From: Antedon bifida
Lineage: Eukaryota; Echinodermata; Crinoidea; Comatulida; Antedonidae
Assembly: GCA_963402885.1 (NCBI GenBank)
Contig: OY727102.1
Location: 11,966,001 to 12,030,000 of the forward strand
Direction: 5' to 3'
Length of the DNA: 64,000 nucleotides
Of the stretch, positions 37,501 through 48,039 are shown piece by piece (within the stretch, counting starts at the first letter, position 1; each line of letters opens with the position of its first letter). A program made the translations under genes and the position numbers. A model generated the notes under the pieces. The model ran no database searches. It was not told where the DNA came from and saw nothing but the letters and a program-made list of their open reading frames with translations.

Positions 37501-40500
37501 AATGGGGCTGCTAAGTTGTTGTGATGGATGTCCAGCACAACCAAATTCATTAACAAAATCACGTCCTGTATCCCATATTTGCACCCGATTATTCCCAGAG
37601 TCTGAAACTACAAATTGATTCCGTTTATTTAAGAAGAATGACTTTGGTTTTGAAAACTGGCCAGGTTTATTTCCCGTTGTGCCATAAGATTTTAATATTT
37701 GTCCGTCTGCAGTCAAAATGGCAATGGAATTATAATTCTCGTCAAGAACAGCAAGATTTGTGTTTGGAAGCGAAAGTAAAGCAACCGGTTTTGAAAATTT
37801 GATACCTCTTGAAGGACCCTCACCTAACACTTTGCAAGGATTGCCTCTCAGTCGGTAGTTAGGAGCAGCTGATGGTGAAATTGCAGATGCATTTGTTGTA
37901 GAGGTAACATGTGAAAGTTGTACATTTTGAGGGTCGTTTCTAACAAAAGTTTGGTGAGCTGGCAAACTTTGTGCAACAATGCTAACTGCTCCAGTTGACT
38001 GATGCCTTTGTAATGGACTAGAACTTCTTCTGTTTGTAACTGGGGGTGGTGGATTCAAAGCTGAACCAGCTGATGTGCGTCGTGAAAATGGATTAGTTGC
38101 TTGTGTTTGAAGATTAGGTTTTATCTGTGGCATCTGTCTTGAAACCTGAGGATTACTTTGATTAAATGATGGAGAACTTTGCAAGTGTTGTTCACTTGAG
38201 AAAGATTCCGATCGCCTTCTAGAATCAATCCCAGAGTCAAAGGATTGACTAGCACCAATACTGCTTAAAGAATTGCCAGAATCCCTGCGAGGTATTCCAA
38301 CAATTGTAGGGCTGTTAAAAGGATTTCCTGCAGACAGAGGTGATATTGATTGCTCAGTGTTTAAACTAGTATGAAGGCGATTAGCCAACTGTTCTGTTTG
38401 TATGTCTGACGTTATAGTGTGCATTGTTTGACCAGACAATCTGCCATCTGTGTTAGTGTGTGACTGATTTGATGTCACTGTTGCACTCCTGTTACTGTAA
38501 ATTTGTCCAAAGTTTGCAATTTCCTGAACAAGTTGCTCTTTTGAATCCTCGGTGTAACTCCATGACCATGACCCTTGACCCCTCATCTCCAGATTGTGTA
38601 ACTGCTGTAGATAATTCTTGCATTTTGCAACAATATTGTCCAAGTCTTCCTTTGAAGGCTGCTGATTGGCAGACATGACCGCTTGAATCTCATTCTGGAA
38701 ACTCTTCAGTAATTCCTGTGCTTGTTTGCTTTGTACCTGAAGGTGGCGCTTACCATCCTGTCTTTGCGCTTCTAACTGTGATACAAGAATGTTCTTCCGC
38801 GCTCGTACCTCGTTTACAACTTTTTCAAGTGAAGAATCAATCTGCCCTTTTGCGTACTGATAACTTTGTTCTAGTTTGTTCTCTTGAACATTTGTTTGGC
38901 TCAATGTGTTTACTTTTCCTTTCAACTGACTGATCAACGCAGAAATAGTCTGTCTTGTCTGAAGATTCACAGATTGTTGTGCCGTTAATGGTGATTCGGG
39001 AACTTGTTGCATGTTACTGCTCTGTTCACTCTTTCCTTGCAAATCAATCAGAGCAAACATAGTCAAGTTATTTGGAAATCCCTCAACACCTTTTCCAGCT
39101 ACAGGCAGAGGGACCTGTACACGACAGTTTGGACATTCAATGGCGTTGTTCTTTATTATCATATCCAGGCATGGCACACAGAATGTGTGTTGGCATGGTA
39201 GAAGTTTTGGTCGATGTCGGGTTGAGTCAAATATTTCAAGACACATTGGACATTCCAGGATATGAAGTATATCATCTGCCATCTTTCCAGATATCTAAAA
39301 AGATTAAAAAAAAGTAAATTATAATCTACTGTAAAATTCCCATAATACTACTGTGCTGACATACTGTCTATGATAAAATAATGTTAGTGTATACAGGGAG
39401 TATCACCTTATTTGCACAATGAACATAGCATTAGGTAATACCTAGTGTATAATACAGAAAACAGCGAAATGAAATTCCAAAATGAAATGTTATTCCCAAA
39501 GTACAGTGAAACTCACTGATCTGTATAATTTTCCTATAAACCATGTGGATGGCTCCCATGTGCAGTTGATGCGTTTAGTTAGTGATTGTACTGTACACTT
39601 GGTAAATTCATTATCCAAATATTTTAATTTATTTTATTTACTATTATCTATAGCCGGCCAGGAGTTTTCAAATGGTTAAAATCTTCTCTTTGCAAGCTTA
39701 AAAACCAAGTCTTTATTTTTGTTTTTTTAATTTAATTCTTCATTGTGTCTTGTCAAAGGAAATAAGATATTTAAAAATAATTTGAAGTAATTCCTTCATG
39801 TTATTATTATGTACAGTAGGATGTACTTTATATTTATGCTAATTATACAGAGTTGAAAGTGAAACAGATGAATACTGTAAACTCTGACATTTACTTACGT
39901 TTCATACAGTAGGCTACTACTGACAAAGTAAGTACGGTAGTAGGCTAAAATAATAATTAGTAAGGTTAGCGATACACCATGTGTTTCCAAGAAGGAAATC
40001 AGTAAAGTTGAGAATGTGACGTTTCAGTTCTTATTCTACAACTGTCTTCTGAAGTAATATCTAACAATCATATTATCGTTTTACAAATCAAGTGATTTCA
40101 ATCACATTCACAACTGATTTTTAGATTTTCCCCTCTCAAGGAAACAGGAAGTCATGCACTTCCTTCTGTGACCCAGGTCAATGATAAACAAGGTAACCAA
40201 GGGGAAAACAGTGACTTTATTTCATCATAAATTGTCTTTCGATTTCCTATGATCTTATTATATAGGTTCTTAATTCTACTAACTACAGTACTAAACTGCT
40301 GTATTTGGTGTAAATACCATTGTAAAATTAACTGACATTTCTATTTTACCTGCCAATACCATATCATGAATGAATTAAATTATTATGAAGAATTTATTTT
40401 CCCTTATTATACTGTATTACTGCAACCATTATTCTTATTTTCTTTCCTACAGTATACTCAAAATATGTTTTGACTTAATTACAATGCCCTATTCACCATA

Positions 40501-42247
40501 ATTTAGGCTTTTAGTGTTAGGTGTAATCAACAAGCAACTTAAAAGGGATATTGTTGTTCTCAAATACATACTGGTACTTTGATTAAAATTCTAATTTAAA
40601 CCTAAATACAGTAGAACCCCTATTTAAGTGTACCTTAATAGGGGAGATGTCCTTTAAATAGGGGTTATTGGCTGTATTGTTAAAACATATATTTCCCCTC
40701 GTTCATTTAATGCAAAAGTGCCTTAAAAGGTGTGTTGTTCCCTTATTAGGGGTGCCATGTTCCAAAGAAGGGGTTCTACTGCATTCCTTTATGTTATTAC
40801 ATGACGTTAGTAAAGCTTTTTATGTGCATCGTATATGACTTGAGTATATGGAATGGAGGGGAACTCACTCAGTTGGTGATCAGTTATATTGTTATTTGTT
40901 TTGTATAAAATACTTTCTTAACAATGGACAAATATGTTGAATTAATTTCCTTTATTTCTGACATTACAGTCCTTTACTTTAACAGTTGATACATAATGTG
41001 CTTAATTTTACCTTAAATTATGCCAATACAGTAGATCATAGTCTGACAGCATAATACAATACTTGGTATCTCTATATGAATGAGTCTGGCCAGGTTAACA
41101 AATGTGGGACTTACTCAGTTACTGTACTCTCTTCCCACATACACGTCAGAATGACATAATAACTGTAAGATTCTCATGATCAGATTTCATAGTACTTTGT
41201 TACTGCCTAATATTAATACTCTAACTTACCTAAAAACCTATAAATCCAAATATTATGTTAGATCCTTGTGTACATGCTCTTTACAGTTTGAGTAGTTTAG
41301 CCTGGTACAGTGCGTAGGCCCACTCACTAGCCACTTGGTATTTAACGGTTGGTGGTGATTCATAACACAATATAATCTGTATGCTTTTTGAACATTCCAT
41401 GCTTCAGTGATTTTGAATAGATTGAAATTGTTTTTGGAGGCCATGAATATTCATTATTATGTTTCTTTTTATTGTAGCTACACTACTCATTTATGGTTTT
41501 ACATTTATTTAATTATGTTTACATATGTTTTTAATTAATTTATTTATTTATGAGTGTTTAGTTAATTTGTAAATTATTGAGTGTACTGTATTTGTGTCAA
41601 GAGTCCTTCAGTTGGGCCATGACATTCATCCTTATCAATAATCCGTATTAAGGATTTTTATGTTTTATTTGTTTTATCATAGAACTTGGCTTATGAAAAC
41701 AAAATGTAAACATAAAATTTGCATCACTAAACTACATTATAAGAAAAACTCAAACATGGTACATAACTACTGTATTTACTGTACCATGGAGCTATAAAAT
41801 TATAGCTTTATGACTGTACTATAACATAATACTGTACAAAATACAAACAAAAGTGTTGATGAAATACAGCTAATAACTCAAAATATAGACTTAAGAATAT
41901 CAAAGAAAACCTGGGTATTTAATGATGAATTAATGTGACTCCCCCATATTCTTAATTTCTGAACATGGAGCTATAAAACCACACCTAACAATTCATGAAA
42001 TGAATCTTTTTTTCTTCAATACAGAAATAATAAGAACTTAGTGCTTGCTAATTGTGACCCATGTTCCTTCATTATTCACACATAATTTATTATATTTTCT
42101 TTAGCATATCGTTCACCATCGTCACAGATCAGTAATCCTGTTCAAGCCTCAAAAGACAGCCAGCCTATCGGAGATGGTGATGACTTTAATGATGAGACTG
42201 GTATCTCAATGGACGATTTAGATAAGATGGAAGCAGGAGCTGTGTAA
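28505..42247 (+). CDS. PRIM2: DNA primase large subunit
   Basis: Thirteen exons: 28505-28667, 28810-28919, 29359-29447, 29650-29770, 30367-30462, 30938-30994, 31134-31358, 31782-31964, 32428-32554, 32932-33014, 33549-33617, 33965-34055, 42105-42247 (TAA 42245-42247). They join in frame to 518 aa, against 509 in human. The protein is the regulatory subunit of the primase in the nuclear DNA polymerase alpha-primase complex. It holds a 4Fe-4S cluster and helps start RNA primers. Visible: the N-terminal match (ENIS-type core [15 protein letters not shown]), the [20 protein letters not shown] block, and the C-terminal Fe-S domain with Cys 296 (FPLC), 375 (YSC), 392 (HGCPFRHSD) and 432 (LACSRYF). 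Their spacing fits human Cys 287, 367, 384 and 424. [20 protein letters not shown] is strongly conserved. The exon 5 donor (GTCTTT) is weak. The C-terminus is acidic ([15 protein letters not shown]). The last intron is 8.05 kb and contains another gene. Confidence 0.95.
29046..29223. mobile_element. Foldback (long hairpin) element in a PRIM2 intron
   Basis: GCATGGTGGGAAGGGTTTGG with GAGCAAACGTCACGACGC and GTACGTAC is followed, after a spacer of about 14 bases, by its near-perfect inverted copy. Outer inverted matches (TTTATCGCAAATAGC and GCTATTTGCAATAAA) extend the arms to the element ends. The arms are unusually CpG-rich for this DNA. It is non-coding and lies in intron 2 (28920-29358). It is either a MITE or a foldback transposon. 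Confidence 0.75.
34894..35109 (+). repeat. SINE-like repeat, family A, plus strand
   Basis: A tRNA-like head with A box TAGCTTGGTGG and B box-like GAGTTCACTCC is followed by a body shared with 20700-20875. It ends in an A-rich tail (ATAAAATAAAAAAAATAAATAA). The head, body and A-rich tail order is that of a tRNA-derived SINE mobilised by a LINE. Confidence 0.8.
35383..35532. mobile_element. MITE, family B, copy 2
   Basis: Shares GTGTGATGTGCCCAAATAT and the right end AAGTTTGATAGTGTAGGCAGA with 26255-26393. The left end is degraded (ACTCTACCAAACTAGTTTG). GGTAGTGATATG occurs twice inside, a small internal duplication. Non-coding, in the last PRIM2 intron. Confidence 0.8.
37006..39282 (-). CDS. 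RING / coiled-coil / NHL-repeat E3 ubiquitin ligase (TRIM32-like), intronless CDS
   Basis: One open frame of 758 aa. A C3HC4 RING lies at residues 11-53 (Cys 11, 14, 30, His 32, Cys 35, 38, 50, 53), so E3 ubiquitin ligase activity is expected. I see no B-box after it. Residues about 100-235 are Gln/Lys/Leu-rich and probably coiled coil. Residues 240-475 form a Ser/Asn/Gln/Pro-rich, probably disordered linker. From about 478 to the end lie about six NHL repeats (such as [20 protein letters not shown]), which form a beta-propeller binding RNA or protein. [12 protein letters not shown] and [10 protein letters not shown] resemble the start of TRIM32, but family expansion in invertebrates makes orthology unsafe. 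No filamin domain is seen, unlike TRIM2, TRIM3 and TRIM71. A good splice acceptor (TTTTTAG, exon from 39294) sits 12 bases before the ATG, suggesting an upstream 5' UTR exon. The gene is nested antisense in PRIM2. Confidence 0.9.
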   Translation of the reverse strand: MADDILHILECPMCLEIFDSTRHRPKLLPCQHTFCVPCLDMIIKNNAIECPNCRVQVPLPVAGKGVEGFPNNLTMFALIDLQGKSEQSSNMQQVPESPLTAQQSVNLQTRQTISALISQLKGKVNTLSQTNVQENKLEQSYQYAKGQIDSSLEKVVNEVRARKNILVSQLEAQRQDGKRHLQVQSKQAQELLKSFQNEIQAVMSANQQPSKEDLDNIVAKCKNYLQQLHNLEMRGQGSWSWSYTEDSKEQLVQEIANFGQIYSNRSATVTSNQSHTNTDGRLSGQTMHTITSDIQTEQLANRLHTSLNTEQSISPLSAGNPFNSPTIVGIPRRDSGNSLSSIGASQSFDSGIDSRRRSESFSSEQHLQSSPSFNQSNPQVSRQMPQIKPNLQTQATNPFSRRTSAGSALNPPPPVTNRRSSSPLQRHQSTGAVSIVAQSLPAHQTFVRNDPQNVQLSHVTSTTNASAISPSAAPNYRLRGNPCKVLGEGPSRGIKFSKPVALLSLPNTNLAVLDENYNSIAILTADGQILKSYGTTGNKPGQFSKPKSFFLNKRNQFVVSDSGNNRVQIWDTGRDFVNEFGCAGHPSQQLSSPIGIVSDRLENIYICDANNQCVKVYKSDGTFLRQIGQGGDGDGQFKKPSHIAFTPGNQLMVTDSLKHLVQVFTPDGKFLYKFGGWGTEPGKLNSPTGIAVDPQGYVIVADTGNHRIQIFYASGTMETCFGTHGSGEGQFDEPTGIGFVHNGRFAVCDTGNKRIQII
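39283..42104. other. Last PRIM2 intron, 3' part, with probable 5' UTR intron of the nested gene
   Basis: Non-coding sequence between the nested gene's start codon and the last PRIM2 exon. The promoter of the RING-NHL gene should lie here, after a 5' UTR intron whose acceptor AG is at 39296-39295 on the minus strand. I could not place the donor or transcription start. A hAT-like MITE (40609-40786) is included. Confidence 0.5.
40609..40786. mobile_element. MITE with CAGTAGAACCCC inverted repeats
   Basis: The left end CAGTAGAACCCCTATTTA is matched by the right end AAGAAGGGGTTCTACTG. The interior repeats AATAGGGG-type words in both orientations. Non-coding, about 178 bp. CAGTAGAACCCC ends are typical of hAT-class MITEs, but no clear 8-bp target duplication is visible. 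A similar left end (CAGTAGAAAACCTATTAAGG) occurs near 43921, probably a related remnant. Confidence 0.65.
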
Positions 42248-43689
42248 AAGAGGGGATACGCATTGGATGAGCTTTGGTAATTAAACTACAATATTAACAA
42301 TCTAGGTCATTTCCTGTCAGATTTGCTATAAATTATTGTAATTGATATGCAACTTATATGTAGGTTGAAATTGTTTCAAATATAGACAAATTAAAGATGA
42401 TAAATACTGTAGGATAAGTTATTAGGGAGCTTTCGATTTGCGATCACTGACCAGGTCAATCGTTGTCTGGACCTAGAATATTTGTTTGATTGAGGACACA
42501 TGTCCCAATATTCCTTTGCTAACATGACATAGTAGTCGGGTTGTTGCAAATCAAAAGCTCTCAATTGTCATTGGAGTCAACATACTTACTGAAATATGTT
42601 GGTAAAATGAAAAAGAAATAAACAGCTTGCAATCTTTATTAATGATATTTGTATTATATTGTAATTTGATATACTATTTACAATGCATTTGTTTTTAACA
42701 TTTAACCATCCATGCAAACATAGGAAGAACAATTGAAAAATATTGTGGAGTTTTAATTGTGTAATGGAAAATTTTTGCTTCAAGCTAAGCCATACAAACA
42801 TGACAAACTAATGTTATAGTGAAATTTAAATGTTTTCATTAAAAAAAATATCACATTAACATAATTTATGCAATGTAAAATGTTCATTAAAAACCTCATA
42901 AAAATGTATATATTATATAATAACAAAATTGTTACTTTTTGGAACTGTAAAAATACTATGGATTTTGTAATACTAAAATAATGTTGATATTTTGTTTTAT
43001 AAATAAGTATAATAATTTACTAGTAGTGTGGCCATTACCTATAGATCAATAATAATGTGCAGTGGTCACGGAGGGATGATCATTTTGTATGAAAATTACT
43101 CCAAATACTGAAGAGAATATTATTTTATTGACTCTTCGATGCTATCATGACTCAAATACGTACGCAATATTTATTACATAATGACTACACAATCAAATCT
43201 GTTTGCTCTATTGCTGGTTTTAAGCCATTTACAATACAAAGTGTAGTATAAAAGTTGCCCCTAGTGTTAAACAATATATTGTTATACGTTTCAAGGGAAA
43301 GTATCCTAATGAAGGGTTGTGTATGCAAATGTAAGGTAGCTCAGCCATAACATGGACAGATGAGAGAGACTACTGCCGTGGCAGTTGGTGAAGTAAATAA
43401 ACTTTATTTGAACGCAATTTGAAATTGTTAGTGCCATAATTAAAGTGCTCAATCAATATATCCAACCCAGACCAAACCAATGACAAGTCTTGTATGTATA
43501 TATCAAAGATACAACTAAAATATTCTTATATTATTTACAATTGAAAATAATAAATAATGCTCTACTGCAGCTATAAGTATATTAGTAGTATATATACAGT
43601 AGTTTAGCTAGAACTAGAATATTTGAGGTCTAACAAAAGGTGGGGAGATACATGCTTTTACAATGAATAAGAAATGTTTTTTAAGAGTT
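42248..43689. terminator. Convergent 3' regions of PRIM2 and BSDC1-type gene
   Basis: PRIM2 (+) and the BSDC1-type gene (-) face each other across 1.4 kb. AATAAA on the plus strand occurs at 42617-42622 and 43396-43401. On the minus strand one lies at 43408-43403 (TTTATT on plus), 282 bp past the BSDC1 stop. The pair at 43396-43408 is almost palindromic and could serve both strands. A MITE lies at 42425-42562. Otherwise AT-rich and non-coding. Confidence 0.5.
42425..42562. mobile_element. MITE with GGGAGCTTTCGATTTGCGA-type ends
   Basis: GGGAGCTTTCGATTTGCGA at the left pairs with the inverted right end TTGCAAATCAAAAGCTCTC. About 138 bp, non-coding, in the 3' flank of PRIM2, possibly within its 3' UTR. 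Target duplication not resolved. Confidence 0.65.
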
Positions 43690-46600
43690 TTATTCCCAGT
43701 TTTCCCAGTCATCTAAATCATCATCTGCTGTCATGCTTGCGGCAGCTTTTACATCCTCCTCTGTAACTTCTATGTCATCAAAATCATCCCAATCGTCACC
43801 CAGGCTACTTGAATCTGAGGAAAGAGATTTTAAATGAAATGACCCTTCACTATTTCAATTAATATCTTTCTAAGCGTACATGTTTTAAAAACGGATATAT
43901 TATATGTTAGTACATGGATACAGTAGAAAACCTATTAAGGCCCAGCAAAGTGTTGCCCCTTTAAACAGGTGTTTTCTATGTGTCAAATATTTTGTACTGC
44001 AATACTTTTTAAAGGATATACAATATAGATACATTCAACAGTTCACTAAACGTGGTTTAGTTTTAACACCTTAAAACCTTGGTTAATTTTGTTTGTTTGC
44101 TGGTGCAAGATTACCTTTTTACTTGATATCTGCATAGTTGAGTGGTGATTCATGATTGTTGAATTATTCTCACGGAGCCTTCAGATTTAATAACATGAAT
44201 ATTTAATAACCATAATGCATATTACAAACCTTTTGGATCTGAAGATACAGGTGAGGTTTTTCCATTGTCAATTTCTACATCGTTACTTTCCAGTTCATTG
44301 TCAGGTTTATTCTCTATTGTTTGTTTCAGTTCTATATGTGGTTCATTGTTTGAGGTACTTTCCAAAGTTTTTTCATTGCCTACATTACTCTCTTCATTTG
44401 ATATACACGGTTTAACATCACATTCAGTACTCAATATATATTCCTCTGGTGTCAATCGTCCAGATGGCTGTTCCGGCTCATTTTCATCTTCCTTTTGTTC
44501 ATCATCTTGAACTGTTAATCTTTCCATAAATGCTGTCACAACTGGTTCTTCTTCTTTTGTTGCTCCTGAAGATGTTACTGATGTTTTATCATCATCTGTC
44601 TGTTTGTCCGTCTGTTCCTTGCAAGTTTTTGCATCGGGCACTGTATCCCATGAATCATCTAAAATAATATGAAACATCAATTAATAAAAATGAAATTGTG
44701 TATTGTTGATTGCCAAAATTTAGGGATTTACCCAATGGTCTAATGTAGAGACCTGAGGCCCCTGCTTTAGGAACCCTAAGTGGCCCTCCAATGCTAGAGG
44801 CCTCTGGCATATTTTAATGTCTGTTTTTCCCTATTGGCACTGCTCAAGGGCCCCCATTAAGCTCCAAGGCCCCTGGGTTTAGCCGGTGAACGCTCTTAGC
44901 CGTTATGCCACTGGATTTAGCAATAGGTATTTTAACTGGGGACAACCTATGAAGTTATTAAAGGTATATTTTTGAAGCACAGAACTCGCCTTCTTCGTCA
45001 CCCCATCCAAGATCATCATCTTCTTTTGTTGATGATGTCATGTCAGCCCTTTCCATTAGCGCCGCCTTCCTTGCCTCATCTTGGTCGAGTTGATAAATTT
45101 TATAGAAGTAACGGTTCCAGAAATCATCATGAGACACAACTGCAGGTACCTTAAAAATATAATATTTCATAAATTTACTAAAATTTCTATGGAAGAAATA
45201 AAATATATTATATAAATGATGAATGTTTAGTGCGATGGTGGTACACATAATTTTATGAGGTGAAAAATTAAATTCTATTTTCACAAGGTGTAACATTTAT
45301 TTATCTCAAATTATGTTAATTAGTAATGTTTGTAAATTTGAAAATTAGGCTCATATTAAAACTTACCATTTTGGTGTACAATGATCGTACGTTGGTGTTG
45401 ACTACAAGTAATTCTGATATTTCTCCTTTGTTATCTTCTAGGCTAAAGGCTTGGCACCACTTCTCATAATGATCCAGTGGACCATCAGGCTCATTGCAGT
45501 AAGTTCCAGGCTCTGTCTGAATTGCATGCAACTTAGCCTAAAAAGCAAAACAAATATTTTACAATGAAATATAACTGGGTAATGTTTTCAGCAGGAAACA
45601 CATTCGCCATGATGTGAGCTGTAGTTTGTTGGTTAGGATGTTAGGCGACCCCGCGTTCAACTCCTCCCAGTTGTTTTTTCTCACGACAACACAACTCCTT
45701 TCCAACTTTGTTTATGTAGAGTATCTTGTGTGTATATTTGGATTGCCACTAATATCAGGACAGTGAAACCAAATTAAAAGTCCTTGGCAATGTGTCTAAA
45801 AAAAATAATAATGTGCTGTATAAACATGTGCCTTTCCAACTCTTGCCTACCAACAGTTAAAAATTTACCTTTTTTCTATCAAATATGTGAGCTCCATCTT
45901 TTGTTATTAGAACACTTTGTTTGTCATCCTCTTCAAGCCCATAATCTCTTGGGGATAGAGTTTCTGAGATTCCCGATAACAACCGGGAAAAGCCCTCTGT
46001 CACTCTACTTCCGCTTGAAGATGCGTCATCCGTCTAATTTTAGAAAAATAATAGATGAGATTATTAAGATTATTATCAAATGACTTGGATGGTAAAAACA
46101 AAAACGAAACATGTATAATGAATTGTTTTACCTTAATCTGATCTTTGATGTTAGCAGCTCCGCTAGCTACGGTTGCTTGAGTATCTCGTTTAACAGTTAC
46201 GCCAAATTCAACAAGATCTTTTTTCATCATGTCCCATGCTGATGATGACTAAATTAATATGAAAGAAAATAAAACAAGTTAGGTCTCTATTATAATTTAT
46301 ATATATAAATTATTATTAAATTGTATATTATTGGATTATTTCATTATACAGACCTAGCTTAACACTTAACAGCAGTAGTTAATTTTTTTTTTTATTTATT
46401 AAATTCAATTTATTATTTAATAATGCACTTGTCAATTGTATGACCCACTATACGACCCCCAGGAAATGTGCGTCATTTGTCTGATGTGCGTCATACCTTA
46501 TGAATACCATGACTCACCTGTGCGTATAAAATGTGACCCATTTTGACGCATTATGACCATGTTGTTTATGATATGGTGGGTGGTAAAGTGATGGACATTG

Positions 46601-47026
46601 AGTCTTGACACATCATCGTGTGTGTATGGGCCTACCTACCTAGTGTAGGCCTAACTAGTCTGGCTAGCCTAGTACTAGGCTTACTATACTAAGACCTCTA
46701 GGCCTACTATATACACTAGAGGCCTTCTAGCTAGGCCTAGCCTAGACCCTGCTACTACAACTAGAGCTAGCTAGGCTATTAATTATGCTAGGCCTACTTA
46801 GAATAGGCTAGGCCTAGAGGTAGGCTAGGCCTAAGAAAGGATCAACAAAATACGTACCTGTTCTTTAGCAGTTTGTAGCCAACCACCCCACCAGCTACCA
46901 CCATCTTTACCTTCACTGAAAAATAAACACACATTGTTAACCAGAATAGTCGAATGAATGTTTTTAAAAGTACGATTTTGTTAAAAAATGACAATAAAAA
47001 CAAATTGCTCACCTTTCGTCAGACAT
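43690..47026 (-). CDS. BSDC1: BSD domain-containing protein 1
   Basis: Eight exons in transcript order: 47026-47013, 46915-46858, 46248-46132, 46033-45869, 45537-45367, 45149-44981, 44658-44230, 43814-43690 (TAA 43692-43690); 415 aa against about 430 in human. Visible: the N-terminal GGSWWGGWLQTAKEQ (human has GWWRSWLQQ), AWDMMKKDLVEFGVTVKRDT, the block YCNEPDGPLDHYEKW, and the BSD domain at about residues 140-205, with GEISELLVVNTNVRSLYTKM and the FW...YFY signature (residues 185-191). A long acidic disordered region and a Trp/Asp-rich C-terminus (DDLDDWENWE; human ends VEWEDWE) follow. The biochemical role is not well defined; BSD domains are helical modules found in TFIIH and synapse-associated proteins. 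The donor after exon 6 is the least certain: I used a non-consensus GTGCTT because other choices break the frame. Confidence 0.9.
44735..44930 (-). repeat. GC-rich SINE-like repeat in a BSDC1 intron
   Basis: Read on the minus strand it begins CCAGTGGCATAACGGCTAAG, which contains an A-box-like TGGCATAACGG. A GC-rich body with GGGGCC and CCCAGGGG words follows. It differs clearly in base composition from the surrounding intron. It could instead be the end of a DNA transposon; B-box evidence is weak. Confidence 0.4.
45612..45780 (+). repeat. tRNA-derived SINE-like repeat in a BSDC1 intron
   Basis: TAGTTTGTTGG (45622-45632) resembles an A box and GCGTTCAACTCC (from about 45653) a B box, with suitable spacing. 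The head resembles that of the 34894 repeat (AGCTGTAG.TTG.TGGTTA) but the body differs, so it may be a related family. It lies between BSDC1 exons 4 and 5. Confidence 0.5.
46615..46835. repeat. Cluster of TAGGCCTA / CTAGGCCT words
   Basis: Over about 220 bp of BSDC1 intron 2, AGGCCTA and its variants (CTAGGC, GCCTAG, TAGCTAGG) recur a dozen or more times in both orientations with no fixed period. The same word is scattered through the window (for example near 7455, 27100, 27375 and 28945). Confidence 0.7.
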
Positions 47027-48010
47027 TGTTTTGATGAGTTTTGATCTATGACGTTGTGCTTAAGGACAAATGAGGGCGCTATGTTAATTGAATTTTGATG
47101 ATAGTTTTTTTAGTAACTTAGGCAGGTACTTAGCTAGGTAGGCTGTACCTGTATTTCTCAGCATGTACTAAATAGTATGAGATATAAGTAACTTTTAATG
47201 TTTAAAGAATGCACTAAAATAATACTTTTGATGTATGTCCAACATGAATTTAATTGTTAATAGAAAAAGATAATATAATACAATTAGTTCATTTAACAGA
47301 GATAACAAAAAGAGAGTACTGTACTGTAAATGAAGGGTGCTCAATTACTAATTAAAAATAGTTATAAATAGAAAAAAAAAATAAATTTGTTTAAATGTAT
47401 GCTTTTAGGATGTAGTGACCACCAGTGAGTAGGTTGGCCGATGAAGTATTGAAGTAGGCTATCTGGGAGTCAAACATTATGACCAATCAGATTGCTTTTA
47501 AGTGGAGAAGTACATGAACATCTTCATTCATTCATCAGTGGAAAATTACTTCCATTTATTGTCATATGCATATTATACATAGAACTTATGTTTTCTCTGA
47601 GATATACAAAAAAAAATTAAAAAATTACAAATGAAAACAACGAGGCTGTATTTAAGTAAAGTACGCAATTATTTAGCAAACTTTTTTATACACGCTGTTT
47701 ATTACAACTAAAACATATGTTACTTTGGTAAATATATGAACATTGTAGAATCAATTACTTACTGATTTGCATTGGTGTGCACTTTTTGGTATCTTGTTAT
47801 CATGCATATACTCATCTTTTAATTCTATTTAGAACAAGAAAATTTAATACTAAAAAATATTACGTTATTTTGTATCAGATGGATTTAATTAATTTGTTAA
47901 CAGAAAATTACAATTTTTGTTTTTTGTTTTGAAACTTACTTTGATCATGGAGGAACTTTGATTGTCCTTCCATGTGTAAAAAAAACGGAATCTTCCAATG
48001 TATCCGGTTT
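47027..48010. other. 5' flank of the BSDC1-type gene
   Basis: AT-rich sequence upstream of the start codon at 47026. The promoter is presumably here, with CpG-containing words and a GACGTTG near 47050, but no definite element can be named. No other gene is visible. Confidence 0.45.
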
Positions 48011-48039
48011 TTCCTGATATTCCACTCTGAATGTCCAGT

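Noticed and set aside
38460-39317. Several plus-strand frames opposite the RING-coiled-coil part of the nested gene.
   Set aside because: They are antisense shadows of the 758-codon frame, and none has a recognisable domain.
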